Source: Oleiphilus messinensis
GTDB taxonomy: Bacteria > Pseudomonadota > Gammaproteobacteria > Pseudomonadales > Oleiphilaceae
Assembly: GCF_002162375.1 (NCBI RefSeq)
Contig: NZ_CP021425.1
Span: 2,877,001-2,941,000 of the forward strand
Direction of reading: 5' to 3'
Length of the DNA: 64,000 nucleotides
Position 1 is the stretch's first letter. The number at the start of each line of letters is the position of its first letter. The notes under the pieces were generated by a model. That model was not told the origin of the DNA. It saw only the letters and a program-made list of their open reading frames with translations, and searched no databases. The translations under genes and the position numbers were made by a program. Positions 1-9,521 of the stretch are shown here, in pieces.

Positions 1-705
1 GTCATTAAAAAAGTCGTTGATCTTGTTGAAGGCAAAATCTCGGTAGTAGCCGGTACGGGTGCAAACTCCACCCAGGAAGCAATAGACCTGACCCGTGAAG
101 CGGCCAAAATGGGGGCGAATGCCTGCCTTTTGGTTGTACCTTATTACAACAAGCCAACCCAGGAAGGCCTGTATCAGCACTATAAAAAAATTGCAGAAAC
201 GGTTGAAATAGATCAAATACTCTACAATGTGCCCGGTCGAACCGCATGTGATATGAGTAATGAAACAGTCGCTCGTCTTGCCGGTATCGAGAATATCGTG
301 GGTATTAAAGATGCTACCGGAAATCTGGAGCGTGGACGTGAACTTATCAGCATGGTTGGAAGCCAGATCGCAGTCTATTCTGGTGACGATGCAACTGCAC
401 TTGAACTCATTTTGATGGGGGCGAAAGGTAACATATCAGTTACCGCCAATGTTGCAGCGCGACAAATGGCAGAAATCTGCCGCTTAGGGCTGGCCGGTGA
501 GCGCGAGCAGGCGAAAGCAATCGACTCGCAAATCGCTCAGCTTCATTCTGCATTGTTTCTGGAAGCAAATCCGATTCCAGTAAAATGGGCCCTGGCTGAA
601 ATGGGCATGATTAAGCCTGGTATTCGCTTGCCACTTACCGAGTTGGCTGCGCAATTCCATGAGCCCTTGAGAGAAGCGATGAAAGCCTCAGGTATTCTGA
701 GTTAG
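1..705 (+). CDS. dapA: 4-hydroxy-tetrahydrodipicolinate synthase, 5' end outside window
   Basis: This is the C-terminal 234 residues of DapA, which condenses pyruvate with aspartate semialdehyde in the diaminopimelate/lysine pathway in the cytoplasm. The frame is open from base 1, so about 55-60 N-terminal residues lie upstream. Seen here: the GTGANST loop at the start, the YNVPGRT segment carrying the catalytic tyrosine, and the GIKDATGN segment carrying the Schiff-base lysine. The C-terminal helical domain is complete and the stop is at 703-705. It is followed by bamC and purC, the dapA-bamC-purC order known from gammaproteobacteria. A GC-rich foldback at about 735-778 may attenuate read-through into bamC. 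Confidence 0.97.
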   Translation, partial: VIKKVVDLVEGKISVVAGTGANSTQEAIDLTREAAKMGANACLLVVPYYNKPTQEGLYQHYKKIAETVEIDQILYNVPGRTACDMSNETVARLAGIENIVGIKDATGNLERGRELISMVGSQIAVYSGDDATALELILMGAKGNISVTANVAARQMAEICRLGLAGEREQAKAIDSQIAQLHSALFLEANPIPVKWALAEMGMIKPGIRLPLTELAAQFHEPLREAMKASGILS

Positions 706-877
706 TCGGGAGCGGTTCAGAACTACGCATTTAATAAGGGCGTGAAAGCGGTAGGTACCGCGGCCGCGCCTTTGGTTTTCAAGAGCTCGAATAATCAATC
801 TGGTTTATGCATGATCTGTTGTATATGTGATCTGGATTGATAGCCGGTTTATAAGTCAATTAAGGTAAAATCTTTTC

Positions 878-1936
878 ATGCAAGTTGCCAGCCGTTTGGT
901 TTTAACTGTCTGTTTTATCTCGGTATTGAGTGCCTGTGGTGTTATTCGAGATCGCTCTGACGACTACCGGGAAGTCTCCGAGGGTAAATCACTTGTGGTG
1001 CCTGAATGGTACCAGGACGATACCATTCGCCCGCTTTATCCTGTTCCGAAAATTGATAACCAAGTTAAGCCCACAGGTGATTTCGAATTGCCGCTTCCTC
1101 CTGATCGTACTGCGGAGATTCTTGATTCTCAGTTTGCTTTGGAAGAAGTGGATGGACAGATCTGGTTGTTGATCAACGACACGCCGGGCCGCACATGGCC
1201 AATGATAGAAAAGTTTCTGGTTTCAAAAGGAGCGAGCGCGCTATTTGATAATGCGGAGCTGGGGTTAATCCAGTCCATGCCACTCGAGCAGGGGGCGAAC
1301 TCCGGACTCTGGCTTGCGCAGATTGGTGCGGCTGATCAGATTGACTCTGCTGCGTTTACCATACTCTTGTTTAAAGTGTCTCAAGGTGTCAAGCGAAACA
1401 GCTCGGAAGTTCAGGTGAGAGTATTGGGGCGTGAGGGTGCTTTGGGTAAATTGTTGCCATGGCCGGGCGAAACGTCCAGCCTGGAACCCGAGAAAAACGT
1501 ACTGGCGTCTTTAAAAGACTTCATGGAACTCAACAAAGACTCCAAGTCCTTCTCTTTATTGGCTAACAAAATTGGCGGGCCCTCTAAAGTCACGCTGGTC
1601 TCGGAAGGTGATGCCGAAGCTTTTATAAAACTGGATCTGGAATATGATAGAGCCTGGAACGTCATGTCCCGTTCCCTGCGGGAATCCGGAATATTTATCG
1701 TGGACCAGGATCGTAGTGCAGGAATTTTCTACCTTTACCATAAAGATGAAGACAGCACGGATTGCCCGTGGTACCGATGGAGTTGTGATGATGAACTCAA
1801 ACGCGAGTATAATCATCGTGTGATATTGGATCGATCTCAAGAGTACATCAAAGTCCATGTTGATCGAGGGGAGCGTTCCATGTCGAGACCGGACCGTCTC
1901 AAACTATTGACCTTATTATTCGAACATGTTGCTTAA
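878..1936 (+). CDS. bamC: outer membrane assembly lipoprotein BamC
   Basis: BamC (NlpB) is an accessory lipoprotein of the BAM complex that inserts beta-barrel proteins into the outer membrane. The 352-residue product begins with a lipoprotein signal ending in the lipobox LSAC, with the acylated cysteine at residue 20. An unstructured acidic stretch follows (about residues 24-70), then two helix-grip-type domains (about 90-220 and 235-350), which matches the BamC layout. The position between dapA and purC supports the call, because this trio is syntenic in many gammaproteobacteria. The start was chosen because it gives a clean signal peptide. Confidence 0.9.
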   Translation: MQVASRLVLTVCFISVLSACGVIRDRSDDYREVSEGKSLVVPEWYQDDTIRPLYPVPKIDNQVKPTGDFELPLPPDRTAEILDSQFALEEVDGQIWLLINDTPGRTWPMIEKFLVSKGASALFDNAELGLIQSMPLEQGANSGLWLAQIGAADQIDSAAFTILLFKVSQGVKRNSSEVQVRVLGREGALGKLLPWPGETSSLEPEKNVLASLKDFMELNKDSKSFSLLANKIGGPSKVTLVSEGDAEAFIKLDLEYDRAWNVMSRSLRESGIFIVDQDRSAGIFYLYHKDEDSTDCPWYRWSCDDELKREYNHRVILDRSQEYIKVHVDRGERSMSRPDRLKLLTLLFEHVA

Positions 1937-1975
1937 ATAGCGGCAGTGCGCCCTAGTGTAAGTGGAGCTAAGTAA

Positions 1976-2686
1976 ATGAAAAAGCTTGAAGAGCTTTATT
2001 CCGGCAAAGCAAAATCGGTCTACACAACGGAAGACCCTAATAAATTTGTCATGTTATTCCGTAATGATACTTCTGCATTCGACGGTGAAAAGGTCGAGCA
2101 GTTGGATCGTAAAGGTATGGTGAACAACAAGTTCAACGCCTTTATCATGAGTGAGCTGGAAAAAGCGGGTGTCCCTACGCACTTCGAATGCCTTTTGAGC
2201 GATACTGAATCTGTAGTGAAAAAGCTCGATATGATCCCGCTGGAGTGTGTTGTTCGAAATTTTGCAGCCGGTAGTCTGGTAAAGCGCCTAGGTGTCCAAG
2301 AAGGGATGGCGCTTACACCACCCACTTTTGAGTTGTTTCTGAAAAATGATGCGTTACATGATCCCATGGTAAACGAACATCACGCGCTGTCTTTTGGTTG
2401 GGCAACCCAAGCACAAATAGACGAAATGAAAACGTTGACCTTCAAAGTAAATGACGTACTGAAAGCGTTGTTCGATCAGGCGGGCATGCTGCTCGTTGAT
2501 TACAAGCTGGAATTCGGCCTGAGTGATGGAAAAATAGTGTTGGGCGATGAGTTCAGCCCTGACGGTTGTCGAATCTGGGATAAAGAAACAAAAGAAAAAA
2601 TGGATAAAGACCGTTTTCGTCAGAGTCTCGGCGGTGTCATCGAGGCATACGAAGAGGTTGGACGCAGGCTCGGAATTACATTCTAA
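1976..2686 (+). CDS. purC: SAICAR synthetase (phosphoribosylaminoimidazole-succinocarboxamide synthase)
   Basis: PurC ligates aspartate to CAIR using ATP in de novo purine synthesis. The 236-residue protein has the usual short bacterial length. Visible family motifs are YSGKAKSVY at the N-terminus (nucleotide-binding strand), the [13 protein letters not shown] segment, and [12 protein letters not shown] near the C-terminus. It lies 39 bp behind bamC and probably shares its transcript. The start ATG follows an AGCTAAGTAA leader, a weak ribosome-binding site. Confidence 0.97.
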   Translation: MKKLEELYSGKAKSVYTTEDPNKFVMLFRNDTSAFDGEKVEQLDRKGMVNNKFNAFIMSELEKAGVPTHFECLLSDTESVVKKLDMIPLECVVRNFAAGSLVKRLGVQEGMALTPPTFELFLKNDALHDPMVNEHHALSFGWATQAQIDEMKTLTFKVNDVLKALFDQAGMLLVDYKLEFGLSDGKIVLGDEFSPDGCRIWDKETKEKMDKDRFRQSLGGVIEAYEEVGRRLGITF

Positions 2687-2770
2687 TCCGAGCAGGGACT
2701 GCGTTCTTGTAACTGCCCGAAATCAAGATTTTAGATATTCGTACAGGACAGCCATTCTGAGGAGAGTTAG

Positions 2771-3541
2771 ATGGTGAAACAATGTGGATTGTTTTCCGGC
2801 GCGTTAATGCTGGTAGCTGGGTCATGTCTGTTCAACCCGGTAACAGTCAGTGCAGACACGCTGGGTGTAGGCGCAGGAACAATGGGGTGGTACTACGATA
2901 CAACGGGTACCATACGATCGGGAGGTGATCCGATCGATATCGCTGATGATCTCGGCATTGGTGATGACCTGGGGCTTACGATCTTTGCCTATCTGGAGCA
3001 CCCGATCCCGGTGTTGCCTAATGGGAAGTTGCGATACTCGGATATCAATCTTGTGGACTTCGGTGCAGTGAATACGACCCTCAAGAATGTCGATTTCGAT
3101 GGCAACGTCAGTACCGATTTGGATCTGTCTCACGCTGATTTGATTTTGTACTATGAAGTCTTGGACAATGTCGTCTCGTTGGATGTGGGGGTTCAAGTCA
3201 AGATCTTTGATGGACAACTGATTATCCGTCAAACCGATACCGCGGCGGGCTCGAGTAATACTAAAATCGTCAAAGAAGAAATAGACGAATTTGTTCCGAT
3301 GTTATATGGCGCTGCGGAGATCGCGCTTCCTCCATCTCTCGCATTCGGTGTTGAGGCTAGTGCGATGTCGATTGGGGACAATACGCTGTATGATGTTTCC
3401 GCAAAGGGCAGCATGCGTATCGCTTTTTTGCATGCTGAACTGGGTTATCGGGTGTTATCCGCGGACTTGGACGATGTCAACGATATTGCTGTTGACGCTG
3501 AATTGAAAGGTCCCTATCTCTCTCTGGGGCTGGTCTTTTGA
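2771..3541 (+). CDS. outer membrane beta-barrel protein, TIGR04219-like
   Basis: A predicted secreted protein of 256 residues with an N-terminal signal peptide (cleavage expected near VSA-DTLG) and alternating amphipathic strands ending in a C-terminal phenylalanine (LSLGLVF), the signature of an outer-membrane barrel recognised by BAM. The mature start (DTLGVGAG), the early aromatic segment (GWYYD), and the acidic DDLGIGDDLGL segment resemble the TIGR04219 family of uncharacterised barrels. Its ligand and role are unknown. An AGGAGAG ribosome-binding site sits just upstream of the ATG. Confidence 0.75.
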   Translation: MVKQCGLFSGALMLVAGSCLFNPVTVSADTLGVGAGTMGWYYDTTGTIRSGGDPIDIADDLGIGDDLGLTIFAYLEHPIPVLPNGKLRYSDINLVDFGAVNTTLKNVDFDGNVSTDLDLSHADLILYYEVLDNVVSLDVGVQVKIFDGQLIIRQTDTAAGSSNTKIVKEEIDEFVPMLYGAAEIALPPSLAFGVEASAMSIGDNTLYDVSAKGSMRIAFLHAELGYRVLSADLDDVNDIAVDAELKGPYLSLGLVF

Positions 3542-3548
3542 TCAAGTT

Positions 3549-3568
3549 AGAGGTTAGTAGAGGTTAGT
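3549..3568 (+). repeat. 2 x 10 bp direct repeat duplicating a ribosome-binding site
   Basis: Two perfect copies of AGAGGTTAGT (3549-3558, 3559-3568) end just before the GTG start of the epimerase gene. Each copy contains an AGAGG Shine-Dalgarno core, so the gene has two candidate ribosome-binding sites, the nearer about 5 bases and the farther about 15 bases from the start. Confidence 0.85.
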
Positions 3569-3569
3569 T

Positions 3570-4577
3570 GTGAAAATACTTGTAACCGGGACCGCAGGGT
3601 TCATTGGCTCGACACTCGCCATTCGTCTTCTTGAGCGAGGCGATGAAGTTGTCGGGCTTGATAATCTGAATGATTATTACGACGTAAACCTGAAATATGC
3701 ACGATTAAAACGCTTGGAGCCGTATGACAAGTTCACAGACTTGCGAGTCGGCGTTGAAGAGCGGGATCGTATGCAGGCGATTTTTGAAGAGCACAAGCCG
3801 GATCGAGTCGTGCATTTGGCTGCACAAGCTGGTGTACGCTACTCCTTGGAAAACCCTCATGCTTATATCGACGCAAATCTGGTCGGGTTTACCAACATTC
3901 TCGAAGGATGTCGCCATAACAATGTAGAGCATCTGGTTTATGCTTCAAGCAGCTCGGTTTATGGGGCAAACGAGTCAATGCCGTTTTCCGTGCATGACAA
4001 TGTAGACCACCCCGTCAGCCTGTATGCGGCGTCAAAAAAAGCCAATGAGTTGATGGCCCATACCTACAGCCATCTGTTCAATTTGCCAACAACAGGGCTG
4101 CGGTTCTTCACCGTCTATGGACCCTGGGGTCGACCTGACATGGCGCTCTTCCTGTTCACCAAGAAGATACTGGCAGGCGACCCCATCGATGTATTCAACT
4201 ATGGTAATCATCGTCGTGATTTCACCTACATCGATGATATTGTGGAAGGTGTAATCCGTACCCTGGATAACGTTGCACAGCCTAATGAAAACTGGGATGG
4301 CAAGCAGCCTGATCCAGGTACCAGCAAGGCTCCGTACCGCATCTACAACATTGGGAGTAACCGTCCTGTAGAGTTGCTTCGTTATATTGAGATACTGGAA
4401 GAGTGTCTTGGCAAAAAAGCGGAAAAGAACTTGCTACCCCTGCAACCGGGAGACGTTCCAGACACTTACGCCAATGTAGATGACCTGATCGCAGACGTAG
4501 ATTATCAGCCCGCCACGGTAATCGAAGACGGCGTAGCGCGCTTTGTAGAGTGGTATCGCGAGTTTTATCAAGTGTAG
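3570..4577 (+). CDS. NAD-dependent UDP-sugar epimerase, UDP-glucuronate 4-epimerase-like
   Basis: An extended short-chain dehydrogenase of 335 residues. The N-terminal glycine motif GTAGFIG binds [11 protein letters not shown] and the catalytic YAASKK (Tyr-x-x-x-Lys) form the active site, and [14 protein letters not shown] is the substrate-binding segment typical of the UDP-glucuronate/UDP-galacturonate 4-epimerase group (CapI/LpsL type). Such enzymes feed cell-surface polysaccharide synthesis, although no glycosyltransferase lies nearby. The start is GTG, supported by the ribosome-binding sites in the direct repeat just upstream. A strong terminator follows within 30 bp. Confidence 0.88.
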   Translation: MKILVTGTAGFIGSTLAIRLLERGDEVVGLDNLNDYYDVNLKYARLKRLEPYDKFTDLRVGVEERDRMQAIFEEHKPDRVVHLAAQAGVRYSLENPHAYIDANLVGFTNILEGCRHNNVEHLVYASSSSVYGANESMPFSVHDNVDHPVSLYAASKKANELMAHTYSHLFNLPTTGLRFFTVYGPWGRPDMALFLFTKKILAGDPIDVFNYGNHRRDFTYIDDIVEGVIRTLDNVAQPNENWDGKQPDPGTSKAPYRIYNIGSNRPVELLRYIEILEECLGKKAEKNLLPLQPGDVPDTYANVDDLIADVDYQPATVIEDGVARFVEWYREFYQV

Positions 4578-4601
4578 CCAGATAAAACACACCAGAACCA
4601 C

Positions 4602-4634
4602 AAAAAAAAGAGGTGCCGAACACCTCTTTTTTTT
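4602..4634 (+). terminator. intrinsic terminator after the epimerase, symmetrical
   Basis: Hairpin GAGGTG (4610-4615) / CACCTC (4621-4626) with loop CCGAA. It is flanked by eight A on the left and eight T on the right, so it could terminate transcription from both strands. Confidence 0.93.
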
Positions 4635-4752
4635 GTGCATTCAATTCAAAGTGCTTGTTTACTGATCGATTAGCAAGATATTTAAAAAAATACCAAAATT
4701 ATAGTTGCACTGCGTAAATCTCTTTGTTACATTACGCACCCGCTACAGCAGC

Positions 4753-4829
<77 letters not shown>

Positions 4830-4863
4830 AAATCAACAAACTCCAAGTGTTGGTTTTGTTTTT
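4830..4863 (+). terminator. intrinsic terminator after tRNA-Val
   Basis: A 9-bp stem (4830-4838 with 4848-4856, one G-T pair) and a 9-base loop, followed by a T-rich run. It starts directly after the tRNA CCA end. Confidence 0.75.
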
Positions 4864-5311
4864 CAAGTATATTCCAGATTCTCCTCAATAAAGCCCCATT
4901 ATTTAATCAAAGGGATTGCGCCATTAGGCTCAGCTTGGCTTGCGATTAAAGCTGCTGTTGTTGAAGCTCCGAATCTCGTTATTGTGTCAACTCTGTATCT
5001 GCGATTTATCAATACTGGTTACCCAGTTGTACCCATTGAGTTTGAGTTTCAACTGTGCAGTGCTACAGGCCGTTAAGTTTTAAAATTTTTATTCGTGCAT
5101 GGAGGCTCTGTTTAAGGAGTTGATTTTGAGGTGCACAGATTCCTGCCCGTTCCGCTTGCAGTGGCCGACTACCGACCACCCTTGGAAGCAATCCACTATT
5201 GTTTTAAGTTTGAGATGCTTGGCTGATTAATTTCAAGCTGTGTTGGCTCGAATTGAAAGCCTGTCGGAGCGTCGCAAAATAATGTGATGTTTTGCAAGTT
5301 GTGGTGAAGCG
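4864..5311. other. 448-bp region without a recognisable gene
   Basis: No open frame of credible length, RNA gene or repeat was recognised. The tRNA-Val 3' end is not duplicated here, so the sequence gives no sign of an integrated element. The region holds the 3' side of the leftward gene ending at 5312. Confidence 0.5.
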
Positions 5312-6043
5312 TTATTCCTTGAACTTTAGGCTATCAAGCATGGCAATAGCCAGATACTCAATTTTTCGATGGGATAGAGCGCTGTGACCGCTGTTGGCAT
5401 TCCACTCGCCGTTGCCGGTCTCGCTTGTGATTGCTTTAGTTAGGGTGAATTTATCAAAATATGACACGTGATCAAGGTGTTGATCATCGAGTTTTGCCTG
5501 CTTCAGTTTACTTTTCAGAATCTGATTAAATATTTTAGTTTGTACATTAACTTTATTCGATCTTACTTTGGTGGTGGTTTGTGTGCTATCGACTGGGTCT
5601 GAAGCATTTACCAGTATGACCTGTTTTGCGCCTCGTTTCGTTAAGCGCTGTAGTTGTTTGATTACGTCTGTTGCATTGGTTTTGAGTGTGGTTTTGTTTG
5701 TAAGATTATTTGTTTTAAATTCTTCAGTGCTGTGCAGGATGCTGGCTGTGCTAGTACTGATAATCACGAGAGCGTCTGTAGGTATTTCTCCGTGGGTGCT
5801 TAAAAAACGGGATACTTGCGCTTCCAGGCTGTTTTCTTGCTGGCCTTTTTGGCTTTCAGTCTTGTAGTCGGCAGCCAGTAAGTCTGCGAGAAGCTCAAAT
5901 GATTTCGCTTCATTAAGTGTATCGTTTGTGTGGTTGCTGAATAAGATAACTGTGGTAACAGTGTTTGCTGAGAGTGTGGCTGGTAATGTGAGAGCGATAT
6001 ATAACGCTACTCTGGCAATCCATTTCAAGCTGGAGTGTTTCAC
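5312..6043 (-). CDS. secreted GDSL/SGNH-hydrolase-like protein with lost catalytic residues
   Basis: A 243-residue protein with a signal peptide (cleavage near LSA-NTV). The central segment LQRLTKRGAKQVILVN (about 131-146), followed by FNQILKSKLKQ and VSYFDKFTL, matches the GDSL lipase pattern in which a helix precedes 'GA+.vvvvn', then 'fN..L...l' and '.+.fD.f'. The catalytic blocks are altered. Block I, normally FGDSLSDTGN, reads FSNHTNDTLN (35-44), so the nucleophilic serine is His38. Block III lacks the GxND residues (ISTSTASI). Block V, normally DxxHP, reads NSGHS (217-221), with only His220 kept. It is therefore probably a non-catalytic relative, perhaps a binding protein. Family assignment is by eye and moderate. 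Confidence 0.5.
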   Translation of the reverse strand: MKHSSLKWIARVALYIALTLPATLSANTVTTVILFSNHTNDTLNEAKSFELLADLLAADYKTESQKGQQENSLEAQVSRFLSTHGEIPTDALVIISTSTASILHSTEEFKTNNLTNKTTLKTNATDVIKQLQRLTKRGAKQVILVNASDPVDSTQTTTKVRSNKVNVQTKIFNQILKSKLKQAKLDDQHLDHVSYFDKFTLTKAITSETGNGEWNANSGHSALSHRKIEYLAIAMLDSLKFKE

Positions 6044-6494
6044 GGCTATCTCCCTTGTATAGTCGTCGAGATTTAAATCCCAATTATATAATTAGCAAGC
6101 CGCGCTTGCATGAATTCTGTATGAACAATAAATATGAAATAATTTGGCGACATAATAATCAAAAATGTTACTGCGTGGAAGTCTGGTGTTACTCAGGGTA
6201 ATGCTGTTTCACAAAATTTGACATCTAAGTCAAATATTTGGTTGCAAATTGTTCGGCTAACGATAAACTTAGGGTTTTTGACAATTCAGGAAAACGAACT
6301 TTAATAGAGGTTTGTGTCGAGAATTGTTATTCGTAATCTATTTAGATTGCCGGTTTTTGGTTTCGTTATTAAACTGAAGAGCATTTCGAGTTACAGGTTG
6401 GGTAGGAGTGCCTATTCCCGTTCAACGTACTCAGTGTTAAATAGCATTACCCTCTGCCTGTTGAATTCTGATCGGGCAGGATTTTCTGAAAAGG
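6044..6494. other. 451-bp divergent intergenic region
   Basis: AT-rich space between the leftward GDSL-like gene and the rightward Ig-like exoprotein gene. It should contain both promoters. A short frame at 6314-6562 overlaps the downstream start, has no family features and is not called. Confidence 0.45.
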
Positions 6495-8840
6495 ATGTTG
6501 GAGTTGACGAAAATGTCGTGTCAAATAAGATATGGACTTCTGTTATTATTGATCGCCTTTAATACGGCATTGCAGGCGAGTATTGATATCCGTTCTGCCT
6601 CTCCAATTAATTCCTCGTCTGAGTCTGTTTCCTACATTACGCGCATTTCTGATTGTCGAAATCTAATTGCTATTCGTGTGGGGGATCCATCGTCTTTTGA
6701 AACCATTTCGCCATCCGAAGCTGCACCAATATCAAATAATCCGTCCGCTTGTGAAGTTCCATTCAAAATAACGGGATCAGGAAAGTTTGAGCCCAACGTA
6801 TCTACCACAGATACGACAGGAGAAGTACAGGATTACTCGGAAATTTTTTCAGTAGAAAATACCCGGCCCACCATGGTGGTAAGTCGGCTCGCTATCACCG
6901 AGCTTGAGGGTAATCAATTTTTAGATATTGTTCTGGAAGTGGCTGATAATATTGATATATCTTTCGTTTCGATGGAGGCGGTTGGGGTTCGTGCTTCGAT
7001 TCTAAGATCCAGTGGCGGGGTTGTTGAAAAAGCAAAGCAGCAGGCCTTTGCACATTCCGAAGGGGTGCTTCGGCGTTACCCGAATACAGATAATCAAGTT
7101 GAATTCAGCTTTCGTATCCCTGTAACGACATCGTTAGATGCAGATGCGATAGCACATGATACTGTGGTGTTACTTGATGCCTATGCAATCGATGCAAGTG
7201 GTAATCAAATGTCTCTTTCTGAGATTCTTTTCGTGGGAGATGACGTTCAGGAGAATGTAGAATCGATGAGCGTGGCTCCATCGACAATTTTATTCAGCAA
7301 TGCCCTCGAGGAAGCTGTACTGATCCCTACTTTAGACTACCAGTTTCGTGGTCCCACACCTGTGCCTGGTGCCGGTCAAGGGATTAGCTATGCCAGTAGT
7401 GATCCCGATACGGTCTATGTCGGTGATGATGGTCGGGTTTATCCCCTAAAAGAGACCATTGGGCCGGTTGATATTGTTGTTACCTATCCCGGGGTTGAGC
7501 CGGTCACGATTCCTGTTTCAGTGGATTTTACTAAAGTACTCACAGGCGTTGAATTGGATGGCATTGAAGCTGGTGAGCCTCTTATCCTTGAGTCGCTAAA
7601 TAGCTTCTTCTCGATACCTCCTTTACTTGCTGTTTTTGATGACGGGAGTAAAGCCCCCCTCAATGTGTCCCGTACGGTAACGGTTGAGTTGTCAGATTCA
7701 GCTGAAGGCATCTTGGAGTTTGTTGAAGGCAAGGGGTTTCGAGTACTTTTGGCAATATCCGAAGCGGCACCGTTGCAGGTGAAAATTTCATTGTCGGATT
7801 ATGCAGGGATAGAGGCAATTGTTGATATAATTGCGATTGATGCCAAACCTTCAGTTGAGCTTGATGTACCTGATCAAGTTGAAGTAGACAGTACGTTGAC
7901 AATCCTGGCTGAGACTGAAGACGATGTAGGTGTCGAAAAGGTGGTGTTTTTTGTCAACGGAGAAGTCGCAGGAAGTCGTGAGGTACCACCTTATGCCTTG
8001 GAACTCCCAGTTTCTGAGCTCCTCTTGGGGCAGACATTGGTGCTTAGAGCACATGTGTTTGATACCTCGGGTCAGGAAACGGAGTCTGAAGTTGTCAGCG
8101 TGACGGTTGTTGATCAGCAAACAGACAATATCCCCGAGTTCAATTTTGAGAAACCCAGCGAAAATACACGAATCGTCGAAAACACCTCTTATCAGCTTGC
8201 TGTCAGCCACAACTTGGGGATTATTCCTGATAACGCCACCCGCAGCGGTATTGCTTACGTTGAATTTTTCGCAGATGGGATCAAAGTAGGCGAAAGCTAT
8301 TATCCAACGTTCGATAAACGTATTTCATCTGAGGGTCCGGAACTGACTGAGCTTTTTGAAGTTTGGCAGGCGCAAATCAGTGCCCCCGGGATATCTACAA
8401 CTCAGACAACACTCTCCCTGTCCGCTCGCATACATAATGGCAAAGAGCAATTTCGAGACTCTAACGTCAAACTGGTTAAATTGGTCGAGAACACGCCTCC
8501 CATCGCGTCAATTATGTCACCGGCAGCAGATTCCATTGCAACGGTGGGTCAGACTGTGACAATTGATGTTCAAGTTACCGATGATACGTTAGCTATGGGT
8601 ACACAGATTGAGCTCCTTGTTGATGGACAGATTACAGCGTCGCGCTTCATTACCGAGGCGGAAACCAGCGTGAGTGGATCTTCGAAAGCATCAATTCGCA
8701 CTGAAACTTTCGAGTTGCCCATCGTCGAAGAACAAATCGGTAGCAATATAGAGATTGAAGCGCGCGTAACTGATTTTCACCAGGAACGTTCAAAGTCAGA
8801 AGCGGTTCGAATTATCGTGAAGGCTGATCAGGGGAAATAA
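6495..8840 (+). CDS. large secreted protein with bacterial Ig-like domains
   Basis: A 781-residue protein with an N-terminal signal (hydrophobic YGLLLLLIAFNTALQA, cleavage near QA-SID). Several beta-sandwich domains follow. One starts near residue 452 (PSVELDVPDQVEVDSTLTI) and has the VGVEKVVFFVNGE strand pair of 'Big'/PKD-like modules. Another starts with NTPPIASIMSPAADS near residue 670 and carries QIELLVDGQ. The upstream region (about 280-345) also looks like an Ig-like domain (YASSDPDTVYVGDDGRV resembles Big_2). Such proteins act on the cell surface or outside the cell in adhesion or as scaffolds; the ligand is unknown. The gene stops only 2 bases before the first copy of the transposase-related repeat, so the present C-terminus may be a truncation. 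The start ATG follows AAAAGG. Confidence 0.7.
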   Translation: MLELTKMSCQIRYGLLLLLIAFNTALQASIDIRSASPINSSSESVSYITRISDCRNLIAIRVGDPSSFETISPSEAAPISNNPSACEVPFKITGSGKFEPNVSTTDTTGEVQDYSEIFSVENTRPTMVVSRLAITELEGNQFLDIVLEVADNIDISFVSMEAVGVRASILRSSGGVVEKAKQQAFAHSEGVLRRYPNTDNQVEFSFRIPVTTSLDADAIAHDTVVLLDAYAIDASGNQMSLSEILFVGDDVQENVESMSVAPSTILFSNALEEAVLIPTLDYQFRGPTPVPGAGQGISYASSDPDTVYVGDDGRVYPLKETIGPVDIVVTYPGVEPVTIPVSVDFTKVLTGVELDGIEAGEPLILESLNSFFSIPPLLAVFDDGSKAPLNVSRTVTVELSDSAEGILEFVEGKGFRVLLAISEAAPLQVKISLSDYAGIEAIVDIIAIDAKPSVELDVPDQVEVDSTLTILAETEDDVGVEKVVFFVNGEVAGSREVPPYALELPVSELLLGQTLVLRAHVFDTSGQETESEVVSVTVVDQQTDNIPEFNFEKPSENTRIVENTSYQLAVSHNLGIIPDNATRSGIAYVEFFADGIKVGESYYPTFDKRISSEGPELTELFEVWQAQISAPGISTTQTTLSLSARIHNGKEQFRDSNVKLVKLVENTPPIASIMSPAADSIATVGQTVTIDVQVTDDTLAMGTQIELLVDGQITASRFITEAETSVSGSSKASIRTETFELPIVEEQIGSNIEIEARVTDFHQERSKSEAVRIIVKADQGK

Positions 8841-9377
8841 GAGGGACACCCACTCGTTAATGGTACGCAAACAGGGAATAGGGAATAACGTGGACACCCA
8901 CTCGTATCTAAATGAGGTGTCGCTCAGCAACAGATCGGGCGTGGTGAATTAGCAGGACACCGAGAAATAACTTGGACACCCACTCGTATTCCCTCGTATT
9001 CTGCAAACAACGAATTACGCAAAATGAGGTGTTGCTCAGCACAGATCGGGCGCAATTAACGGGTCAAACTGAATATTACTGTTGTGAGACTGCTAGAGTG
9101 GCAATTAGTAGGACACCCACTCGTATTCTGCAAACAACGAATTACGCAAAAAACGAAATAAGCAGGACACCCATTCGTATTCTGCAAACAATGAATTACG
9201 CAAAATGAGGTGTCGCTCAGCAACAGATCGGGCGCAATTAACGGGTCAAACGGAAAATTACCGTTGTGAGACTGCTAGAGTGGGGCTGAAAGGCGGGTAA
9301 ATCGCAAATTCCGAGCGCAAAGTGTCCCCGAGTTGCTCGGTTGAGTTGTGGCTTGACGGTCTGATAAGTAAGAGGGG

Positions 9378-9521
9378 TTATGTCGGAAACAAGCTTCGAC
9401 ACTGCGCCAAACCCAAGACCCGCCGGTAGCCGAGGGTCTTGCTGGCGATTTTTACTTGTTTAGCACGGCCAACGAAGGTGGGAAACAAGGTTTCCATTTT
9501 TCCTGTGAGTTGCATCCACTA
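9378..9521 (-). pseudogene. REP-associated transposase fragment (C-terminus only)
   Basis: Nearly identical to the last 45-50 codons of the intact transposase at 10828-11811, including the stop codon. It is cut off upstream, where another repeat edge follows at 9531. It lies inside a copy of the repeat unit, which shows that the units derive from the transposase 3' end. Confidence 0.85.

Noticed and set aside
735-778. Terminator between dapA and bamC
   Set aside because: GC-rich foldback without a clear T-run; mentioned with dapA only.
9000-9208. 78-residue frame 8972-9208 and similar small frames in the arrays
   Set aside because: They are translations of repeat copies, with repeated peptides mirroring the DNA repeats.
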